Source: Candidatus Methanohalarchaeum thermophilum
Lineage (GTDB): Archaea > Halobacteriota > Methanonatronarchaeia > Methanonatronarchaeales > Methanonatronarchaeaceae
NCBI GenBank assembly: GCA_001914405.1
Contig: MSDW01000001.1
Span: 1,243,169 to 1,307,168 of the forward strand
Length of the DNA: 64,000 nucleotides
Direction of reading: 5' to 3'
Each line of letters opens with the position of its first letter. Position 1 is the stretch's first letter. The notes below the pieces were generated by a model that saw only the letters and a list, made by a program, of their open reading frames with translations, searched no databases and was not told the DNA's origin. This document shows positions 34,815 through 41,608 of this stretch, piece by piece. A program made the position numbers and the translations under genes.

Positions 34815-34980
34815 CCCCCGCATAATTGATTAAATTTGTTTTTTGATTAGAAGAGGAGTTTAATTTAGTCCTAGCCTCTGAGAACTGGTTTTCTACGAAC
34901 TTTGAGAGATTTAATCCGTATTCTTTTGCCCATTGATGCAATTCTTCATCTATATGGACAGTGGTTGTTTTCTTACTCAT
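34789..34980 (-). CDS. ribbon-helix-helix protein
   Basis: The 63-residue protein has a clear RHH start: KKTTTVHIDEELHQWAKEYG, then LNLSKFVENQF. It resembles the small protein upstream of tnpB at 117-236. The C-terminal residues YAGDGITTPIY are encoded by the dispersed repeat, so the natural C-terminus may have been replaced by an insertion or recombination. It probably was the regulator paired with the integrase remnant next to it. The ATG at 34980 (MSKKTTT) is preferred over one four codons upstream. Confidence 0.65.
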   Translation of the reverse strand: MSKKTTTVHIDEELHQWAKEYGLNLSKFVENQFSEARTKLNSSSNQKTNLINYAGDGITTPIY

Positions 34981-34992
34981 ACCTAAACCCAC

Positions 34993-35376
34993 ATATCGAA
35001 TTATTTCAAATAAAATAAATGTATTTCGCTGGAGAATTATTCCATAAATTTAAACTTCTTCACAAAAATCGGGTATATAGTGGTTTTTAGGAAAAAAAAT
35101 CCTCTCCAAGAGATTTAGGCGATTCACGGTTTCTGGTGCTTTTAGTGCTTTAACCCACACGATTAAAGACGGTGAAAAACCCAAAAACCGGGAATTAATC
35201 TTTAGTATGTTTAATATTAGTTTTATTTCCTATTTTTTTTATTTTTTTGGTGATGAAAAAGTTTTAAGTAATATTTCAAAAACATTTTAGATGTAGTTAT
35301 TTCAAATAAACTTAAAATATAAAGGGGGGCTTCAATTGGAAAAAAGAATCATTTGGAGTGTTAAGGAGGTATAAAC
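34993..35376. other. intergenic spacer
   Basis: No gene is seen. It contains the upstream region of the exported protein at 35377 and a few short T tracts; no strong repeat. Confidence 0.4.
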
Positions 35377-36090
35377 TTGAATAAGAAAACAATAATAATT
35401 TTATTTGTTTTAATTGTAGTGGCTCTAGCAGGGATATATTATATAAATAACACAACATTTAATTTTTCCTCTAGTTGGGCTAAAAACAGTATGGAAGAAG
35501 CGGAAACTGTCTATAATGGTTCTATTTCAGTTAAAGAGAGTCGAAAAATGCCCGGAGTGAAAATAAATGTTAACGCCACTAATAGGATAATAATAGATAC
35601 TCAACGGCCTAGTGGGGGAAAAAGAGGTTTTGTAGGTGTAACAGCAACTACTCCAGGAATAGGTCGGGGAGGTTTGTTCTTGAACCCTGTTAGTAGAATG
35701 AATAATAGTGAAAGGATTACTTATTTTTGGGAAAACTTGTTTAGAGATATTCCTACGGAACCGCTAGAGGAATCAGTATGGAAAGCGGGGATTATCCCCA
35801 AGGACTGGCTTAATGTAGCTGATGTCCATAACCTAGAGTTGACTAAAATTTCGAAGATTAAGGAAGTAGAGTTTGGTGAAGAGGAAATATCGCCTCAAAA
35901 AATTCATGTATTCGAGTGCCGTTTTGAATTAAGAGGAGTTAAAGAAGATATATTAGTGTCAATGGGGAAAACAAATCACCAAGGCGATATAATTATTGGA
36001 GTAACACTCACAAAACCCTTAGGGGACTATAATATATCAAGACAATTCGATGGGTTCATATTTGAACATCCAATCGAGAAACCGGAATAG
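35377..36090 (+). CDS. exported or membrane-anchored protein (resembles DUF6517)
   Basis: The 237-residue protein has an N-terminal hydrophobic helix (KKTIIILFVLIVVALAGIYYI) that would anchor it in the membrane or act as an uncleaved signal. The rest is a beta-rich extracytoplasmic domain (VKINVNATNRIIID, GGKRGFVGVTATTPGIGRGG, DILVSMGKTNHQGDIIIGV). The pattern recalls DUF6517-type archaeal surface proteins, though I am not certain. The TTG start is fixed by the strong ribosome binding site AAGGAGGT six bases upstream. Its function is unknown. Confidence 0.6.
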   Translation: MNKKTIIILFVLIVVALAGIYYINNTTFNFSSSWAKNSMEEAETVYNGSISVKESRKMPGVKINVNATNRIIIDTQRPSGGKRGFVGVTATTPGIGRGGLFLNPVSRMNNSERITYFWENLFRDIPTEPLEESVWKAGIIPKDWLNVADVHNLELTKISKIKEVEFGEEEISPQKIHVFECRFELRGVKEDILVSMGKTNHQGDIIIGVTLTKPLGDYNISRQFDGFIFEHPIEKPE

Positions 36091-36253
36091 GAAAAAGAAA
36101 GACAAAAATTACAAATATAAATTATAAACCCAGGAATTAAAGATCAGAATCTCGTTAAATAACAAAATTTCAATTTTAAATAAAATGAGTGGTTTTTTTC
36201 ACTTTTTAGATGGTTTCATGTTTTTTCCTTTCATTTATTTTAATTATTTTTCT

Positions 36254-36601
36254 TTATTGGTGCTGTTGGTCTTGTATTGTTTTGATGTTTTTTAGAGTTT
36301 TTTTGCCTTTTTTTGTTATCTTGTAGATTGAGAATTTTCCTTCTTTTTTGTTGGTTATTAGGTCTTTTTTTTGTAGTTTTTTTAGGTGATAAGACATTTT
36401 TGAGTAGTCTAAGTTCATTACTTTGATGAGAACGCAAACACATAGCTCTTGGTCTCTGAGGATTTTAAGTATTTTTATTCTGTTGTGGTTTGATAAGGTT
36501 TTTAAAATTGAGGTGACCTCATTGTAGTCTTTTTTAGCTATTTTTTTGTATTTTTTTATTTTTTCTTTGGATATTCTGTAGTCGCTGGGTATTTCTTTCA
36601 T
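36254..36601 (-). CDS. ArsR/SmtB-family metal-responsive repressor
   Basis: The 115-residue winged-helix protein has the ELCVC motif in the recognition-helix region (RDQELCVCVLIKVMNL). This is the metalloid/metal-binding site of ArsR/SmtB repressors. HTH and wing follow: YSKMSYHLKKLQKKDL and GKFSIYKI. It probably represses the permease operon that starts on the other strand at about 36.75 kb and releases on arsenite, antimonite or a thiophilic metal. The C-terminus is Lys/Gln-rich. It is divergent from the permease, as for many ars regulators. Confidence 0.85.
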   Translation of the reverse strand: MKEIPSDYRISKEKIKKYKKIAKKDYNEVTSILKTLSNHNRIKILKILRDQELCVCVLIKVMNLDYSKMSYHLKKLQKKDLITNKKEGKFSIYKITKKGKKTLKNIKTIQDQQHQ

Positions 36602-36834
36602 TTTTTGTTATTGAGTTTTTGTATTTTATTTTAATATACTTTTTTGTATTGTACTCTTGAGGTATTAGGAAAGTTTTAAGTATTATTTCAATAATATTTG
36701 AAATAAGAATATTTCAAAAAGATTTGAAATAAAAGGGTTGTGGTAAAATAGACTGGATAAATATATCAATAAAGATTCTTGAAGCAGGAATCGACGAAGT
36801 ACTGAGTTACTTAACTCTTCATGTTTTAACTTGT

Positions 36835-37896
36835 TTGGTGCCTGCCTTTTTTATAGCAGGTGGAATAGATTCAGTTATACCACGGAATTCAATTGTTAAG
36901 TATTTGGGTGCTGGAACTAAGAAATGGGTTTCTTACTCTATTGCTTCTGTGTCTGGAATGGCTCTTGCCGTCTGTAGTTGCACGATTTTACCAATGTTTG
37001 CAAGCATATACAAAAAAGGTGCTGGGATAGGTCCAGCGTCTGCTTTTCTTTTTTCAGGACCAGCAATTAATTTACTAGCAATAGTGTTCACAGCGAGAGT
37101 ACTAGGACTTGATTTAGGTGCTGCCAGGGCTTTTTTTGCAGTATTTGCAGCAATAGTGATTGGAATAATAATGGCTTTCTTTTTCCAAAAAAATGATTCA
37201 GAGTCTAGTTTTGAGAACCAGGGCTTTTCAACAGGAGTCGAAAAAGAAGGTAAGTCTAAATGGGTTTTAGTTGCTTTTTTCGGTTTACAAGTGGCAATAC
37301 TGTTAGTTGCAGCTTCCCCTATTCTAGGTGAATTAATTAGATATTTTGGATCATTAATTTTGATATTAGTGCTTGCAATAGTGTTAAAGAAATATTTCAC
37401 AAGTAAAGAAGTCAAGAAATGGTTTGAGAAGACCTGGTGGTTTGTTAAGTTAATTTTTCCAGTTTTAATAGCTGGTACTTTTGTTATTGGAGTAATTGGT
37501 GGATCTGCAGCTATATTTCAGGGCATGGATCCATTTGAACCTGTAAATATTGGTGAAAAGACATTTATGGCCTATAAAGTCTCTATTGGTCAATACACCC
37601 AACAACTCTTCGGCCAAAATACATTACTATCTAACTTAGTGGCTTCAGTGATAGGTGCAGTTCTGTATATGCCAACTTTATTAGAGGTCCCTATAGTTGG
37701 AGACTTCTTCGGTTACCTACATGGAATGATGGATGCCGGCCCAGCTCTAGCAATATTACTAGCCGGTCCTTCAATGAGCCTACCCAACATGATCGTTATA
37801 TGGAGAGTCATGAAAACCAAAAGAACATTATTGTATATTTCCCTTGTAGCAATAGTTTCAACCCTCATAGGATTACTATGGGGCTTTTTGGTCTAA
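36835..37896 (+). CDS. ArsP/DUF318-type permease (metal or organoarsenical efflux)
   Basis: The protein has at least 353 residues with about eight transmembrane segments. It has the family motif SGMALAVCSCTILPMFASIY, whose Cys pair is typical of the DUF318/ArsP permeases, and the repeat-like segments GPASAFLFSGPAINL and GPALAILLAGPSMSLP. It would export a metalloid or metal. The TTG start lies inside the first membrane helix. The same frame is open back to 36733 and encodes KILEAGIDEVLSYLTLHVLT, which belongs to the family N-terminus, so the real start is upstream at an unusual codon or the 5' end is damaged. An ArsR gene is divergent; a redox protein and a DUF follow. Confidence 0.8.
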   Translation: MVPAFFIAGGIDSVIPRNSIVKYLGAGTKKWVSYSIASVSGMALAVCSCTILPMFASIYKKGAGIGPASAFLFSGPAINLLAIVFTARVLGLDLGAARAFFAVFAAIVIGIIMAFFFQKNDSESSFENQGFSTGVEKEGKSKWVLVAFFGLQVAILLVAASPILGELIRYFGSLILILVLAIVLKKYFTSKEVKKWFEKTWWFVKLIFPVLIAGTFVIGVIGGSAAIFQGMDPFEPVNIGEKTFMAYKVSIGQYTQQLFGQNTLLSNLVASVIGAVLYMPTLLEVPIVGDFFGYLHGMMDAGPALAILLAGPSMSLPNMIVIWRVMKTKRTLLYISLVAIVSTLIGLLWGFLV

Positions 37897-37920
37897 TATT
37901 AGATAAGGAGGTAATTATGT

Positions 37921-38160
37921 ATGAAAATAGAGGTCTTAGGAACAGGTTGTCCAAAATGCAAGAAAACATATAAAAACGCAAAAAAAGCAATAAAAGAACT
38001 AGAAGTAGATGGAGAAGTGACAAAGGTATATGAGACAGCAGAGATAGCGAAACGAGGAGTCATGTCAACCCCAGCCCTATCAATAAATGGTGAAATAAAG
38101 ATTTCAGGAGAAGTACCAGGTGTGGAAGAAATAAAAGACCTAATAGAGGGAATCAATTAA
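37921..38160 (+). CDS. small thioredoxin-like redox protein (CPKC)
   Basis: The 79-residue protein of the MTH895-like thioredoxin family has the active site GTGCPKCKKTYKNA near residue 10. The cis-Pro loop is MSTPALSINGEI and the final helix VEEIKDLIEG. It reduces disulfides or handles thiol-bound metals in the cytoplasm. The ribosome binding site AAGGAGGT precedes it. It starts 24 bp after the permease stop, so it is co-transcribed. Such mini-thioredoxins often accompany DUF318 permeases and ArsR. Confidence 0.85.
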   Translation: MKIEVLGTGCPKCKKTYKNAKKAIKELEVDGEVTKVYETAEIAKRGVMSTPALSINGEIKISGEVPGVEEIKDLIEGIN

Positions 38161-38209
38161 AAAATTGAAATTAGTTATGTTATATGGTTTAAGCAAATAG
38201 CGTCAACTA

Positions 38210-38245
38210 CCCACGACTAAAGTCGTGGGTTCCCTTGAGGTAACC
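38210..38245 (-). repeat. solo right-end hairpin of a TnpB element (copy i)
   Basis: CCCACGACTAAAGTCGTGGG is a perfect hairpin, followed on the plus strand by CTTGAGGTAACCTATGAA. The same sequence recurs at 40204-40245. On the minus strand it ends GTGGGTAGTTGAC, identical to the tnpB right end at 38871. No nuclease gene is attached, so it is a leftover end or solo guide-RNA end. Confidence 0.6.
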
Positions 38246-38284
38246 TATGAAACAAAAAAAGTAATTAAAAAAAGGAGATTCTTT

Positions 38285-38608
38285 ATGGTTGTTAAAGCAT
38301 CAATTGATACACCCTTATGTGATCAAAAACATGAGGTAACCGTAAACAAAATCGAAGATAGCGTAGAAATCACAATAGAAACATCCTGCGAAAACATAGG
38401 AGAAAAAATTAACCTAACAAAAATGGAACTATTAAAACCCGACACCTACCATAAAAAAATGAAAAAATTCATGAGACCAGGTTCCATCCGCCACTGTTTC
38501 ATACCAACCATAATAGCCAACCTAGCAGAAGCCGAAATAGGATTAGACACCAAATCAAGACTAGACAAAATAACCAATACAGAAATAAAAATCAAAGAAA
38601 ACAAATAA
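38285..38608 (+). CDS. Cys-containing conserved protein (resembles DUF6951)
   Basis: The 107-residue soluble protein has a Cys after a first strand (VKASIDTPLCDQKHEVTV), a second in ITIETSCENIG, and a third in MRPGSIRHCFIPTIIANLAE. This is the Cys spacing and order of archaeal DUF6951-like proteins seen beside ArsR and permease genes. The function is unknown; metal or thiol handling is likely from context. The start is the ATG after AGGAGAT. A TnpB-type hairpin separates it from the thioredoxin gene, so the operon may have been interrupted. Confidence 0.6.
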   Translation: MVVKASIDTPLCDQKHEVTVNKIEDSVEITIETSCENIGEKINLTKMELLKPDTYHKKMKKFMRPGSIRHCFIPTIIANLAEAEIGLDTKSRLDKITNTEIKIKENK

Positions 38609-38870
38609 AACCCATTAAAACCATAAATTTTTTATTTTTATACTTTTTTAAGCTAGTTAATTTAAATAGTTAATTTAAAAAAAGTTATTATAAATTACAA
38701 GTGTCTTAATTCACTAATTAAAAATAGATCCGACTTAGGCATCAAGGGAAGAATATGGACTTAAGAAAAAAATTATAGAAAAGGCAGATAGAGAAAAAGA
38801 AGACGAAGAAAATGAGGAGATGGAATTAGGTGCCGAGCCAAAGGAGCCTAGAGGTGGACCTGGTCAACTA

Positions 38871-38986
38871 CCCACGGCTAAAGCCGTGGGCTTGTCAGTG
38901 AGCTCCACCTCAAACCCATTTAATTTGGGTAAGAGTAATAATCTCCATTCGGTTTCAACACTCCTGACTTTAGGGCAAGTTGACCG
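38871..38986 (-). ncRNA. tnpB right end with hairpin, candidate omega-RNA 3' part
   Basis: CCCACGGCTAAAGCCGTGGG (38871-38890) is a perfect 8-bp stem downstream of the tnpB stop. It is followed on the minus strand by TAGTTGAC at the element end. In IS200/IS605 elements the guide (omega) RNA is transcribed from the tnpB 3' end through this segment. It is called by position and structure only; the exact RNA ends are not visible. Confidence 0.5.
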
Positions 38987-40120
38987 TTACCCATCCCTTG
39001 ACTGGGACATTTGCCCGCCAAAGATAGTTTTAAATCCAATATTCTTTGAAGCATTATAATCACTATCAACTCTATAACCACAGTCCATGCACTCGAAGTG
39101 TTGATTCCTTCGATTCTGTTTTAATGTAGTTCCACATCGCGAACAGCGTTGACTAGTGTATTTTGGATTAACATACTTTACCTCTATATCTTTTTCTTTG
39201 GCTTTGTATTCGATGTATTTTTGTAGTTTCCTAAACGCCCATGTCTGGAATTTCTTGTTATCTGAGATGTTTTGTCTTATTTCTTTTAGTTCTTCCATAA
39301 CTATTACATCAACATCCTTAGATAATGCTTCTTCTACGATTTTTTTGGAGATGCGGTGAAGCGTGTCACAGGCGAAGCGGTTCTCCCGCCCACTCATCGA
39401 TTTTAAAGTTAAATGAGCAGAACGGGTGCCTTCTGCCTGTAGCTTTCCACGCAACTCCTCATAGCGTTCTCTCCTACTAAAAAACTCAGTTCCAGAAAAA
39501 AACTCCCCAGTAGAAGTAACAGCCAAGTTCTCTATTCCTAAATCAATTCCCATTATTGTTGGATTAATTGATTTGTTTTTTTGTATTTCTTTTTCTAATC
39601 CAAGATGCAAATACAATGGTTCACCATCTTCATAACTATGTTTCTCTATCGTGGATTGGGTAATTTCCCAGCCGTCGTTTAAGTATTTGTCGTAGTAGTC
39701 GTTGAGTTCGTTTGGTAAATCGAAACCAACTTCTATTCTATCATCAATTGTTGCAATAGAACAACTTTCCTCATCTAACCAAACTGTTAGTGTCCTTTTA
39801 TCATAGGCTATTGAATCAGATTTGAAAATTGGTTTACTAGCTTTCTCATCGTTTTTGAGTTTCTCTACACAACCTTTGATTGCTTCTGATGCTCTATCCC
39901 TTGCTCTAATCACTAAATTAGCTGGTAAATCAGTATCTTCCCGTATTTTGTCGTAAGTGGCTTTATGTAGCTTGTTCTTTTGATAGGTCTTTAAGCCATC
40001 TTCGTTCCATCCATAATCAACCACTTTCTGGCAAGCCTGCTTAAATTGCTCTATCGTTTCTTGTAATAGTTTCTGTTGATTTTGGTCTAGGCCTAGTTTG
40101 ATTTTAACTGTTCTCCGCAT
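38987..40120 (-). CDS. tnpB: TnpB-type RNA-guided nuclease
   Basis: The 377-residue protein has all TnpB catalytic motifs. RuvC I is IMGIDLGIENLAV near residue 190, and RuvC II is VIVMEELKEIR with the expected Glu near 275. The zinc ribbon is CSRCGTTLKQN with CMDCGYRV around 330-347, and RuvC III is DSDYNASKNI. The N-terminus RRTVKIKLGLDQNQQKLL is typical. It is intact and would cut DNA guided by the RNA from its right end. No tnpA is nearby, so transposition would need one in trans. It differs clearly from the TnpB at 226, so two TnpB lineages are present. Confidence 0.93.
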   Translation of the reverse strand: MRRTVKIKLGLDQNQQKLLQETIEQFKQACQKVVDYGWNEDGLKTYQKNKLHKATYDKIREDTDLPANLVIRARDRASEAIKGCVEKLKNDEKASKPIFKSDSIAYDKRTLTVWLDEESCSIATIDDRIEVGFDLPNELNDYYDKYLNDGWEITQSTIEKHSYEDGEPLYLHLGLEKEIQKNKSINPTIMGIDLGIENLAVTSTGEFFSGTEFFSRRERYEELRGKLQAEGTRSAHLTLKSMSGRENRFACDTLHRISKKIVEEALSKDVDVIVMEELKEIRQNISDNKKFQTWAFRKLQKYIEYKAKEKDIEVKYVNPKYTSQRCSRCGTTLKQNRRNQHFECMDCGYRVDSDYNASKNIGFKTIFGGQMSQSRDG

Positions 40121-40203
40121 ACTTAATTATTCATTAAATTACCTAAACTAATTAAATCCTGCCACATATAAGAACATGTATTGGTCTCTATACCTCAATT
40201 CCT

Positions 40204-40245
40204 CCCACGACTAAAGTCGTGGGTTTCCTTGAGGTAACCTATGAA
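40204..40245 (-). repeat. solo right-end hairpin of a TnpB element (copy iii)
   Basis: CCCACGACTAAAGTCGTGGG is followed by CTTGAGGTAACCTATGAA, as at 38210-38245. It lies 84 bp beyond the tnpB start and fuses directly into the broken nuclease-like gene that follows. Confidence 0.6.
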
Positions 40246-41157
40246 GAGTTTTTCAAACACTCCCTCTCAAATGTCCACACAGGATTAGATGAAAAAGTAA
40301 GGTGGAAAAAGATTGGAAGGAGACTGAGAGAGCTATACGGTCAGAAACTCGGTTTCATAATCTTCCAAGTACCAACCCATCTAGCGGGTGACTTTAGGGA
40401 AAGGTTAAAGGAGGAGACAGGAACTAAAAGGATACAGGTAATTGAGATTAAACCTAAAATCGCTGGAAAAAAAAATATTAACTGAAAATAAGGCCATAAA
40501 CCCGTTAAATGTAAAAAATAGGCTTGCCAGCGCATTATGAGGGTATACACTCGAAGATTTGGACTTAACTGAAAAAGAAACCTTTGACGAGTTTTTCTCA
40601 CTAGGCGAAGAAGAATTTAGAAGCAAACTCAAGGAATATGAAAACAAGCCTATAAGGGGTCAGGACAAAAAGAGAAGTGTTACACATCTCGTTAATAGAA
40701 GCCTGAACTTGAAGATGGCCCCGAAAGAAATGAAACACCTCTCCACTATAGTCTAAAGGCTTACGTGACCAGATATTTGATAGAAACTAAAAAATTTAGT
40801 TTTGATTCCGTTGACACCGAAGAAGATACAGCCATTGCAACAGACACCAACGGCAGAGTTATACCGGACATCCAAGCTGGAAACAGGGTCTATGAAGTTG
40901 AAACCCTCTACAGCTCAGGCAAACCACTAAGCAAGATTAAAGGAACCATAGAAAAGTACAAAGAAGAAGGCCTGAACCCTGAAATCAACATCGTATTAAA
41001 GAATCTCGATGCTTTTTTCAGATATAAAGAATTGAAGGATCTACAGAGAGATATAAAGGAAGACTGGAGCTTGGATATAAAGTTTAAAGTTCCCCACCTA
41101 CCTGAAAAAAGATTAGTTTCGGTCAATACTATTGCCGATATTACAACAAATTTCTGA
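40243..41157 (+). pseudogene. broken gene with PD-(D/E)XK-like nuclease end
   Basis: Three frames carry successive parts. The first encodes RWKKIGRRLRELYGQKLGFI and ends KIAGKKNIN. The second encodes KETFDEFFSLGEEEFRSKLK. The third encodes KKFSFDSVDTEEDTAIATD and then VIPDIQAGNRVYEVETLYSS. The last has the spacing PD-(n)-ExE of a PD-(D/E)XK nuclease-like fold. At least two frameshifts and a missing 5' end (replaced by the TnpB hairpin) show decay. I cannot name the parent family. Confidence 0.5.
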
Positions 41158-41208
41158 TGAATTTCTCTGAACCAAAAACTCATTTAATAACTTATCTGAT
41201 ATCAGTTA

Positions 41209-41438
41209 TTTACTAGTAAATTGGCGTGGGAATCCCGTTTCTCGAACATTGTAGTTAAAGATTACTTAGAAAATTATAAAAACAATTTTTTGCATTCATT
41301 ACTTAAACCAACTAAATGAATTGACTTGGGAGAAGGCCCAGGAGAATGCATTCAAGAATCCCTATTTAATAATTTACGGGCAAAACTCGAACCTAAACCC
41401 CCGTCGGAGCATTTAACCGAAGGCTTTAACTCCCTTAC
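41209..41438 (+). repeat. 230-bp direct repeat, copy A (contains tRNA-Glu 3'-end-like core)
   Basis: This is identical to 46546-46775 at all but about five of 230 positions, with no indels. It begins with the ACTAGTAAATTGGCGTGG motif also at 34785. Near its right end lies CCCCCGTCGGAGCA, a two-mismatch copy of the tRNA-Glu tail, preceded by the arm ATTTACGGGCAAA. It is a probable attachment-site scar. Confidence 0.8.
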
Positions 41439-41608
41439 CTAATCCCCAAAAAACCATAAATGGTTTGAACGCCTCTTTTATCCGCAAAACACCAAAAACC
41501 CAATAACAAAACAAAGAATTTTTCTCTTTTTTCCTTTGCTGAATCTATAATCGTAAGATTGCTGTGTAATTTTTATACCTTATTATAAACTAATTATTGA
41601 TAAGTAGG

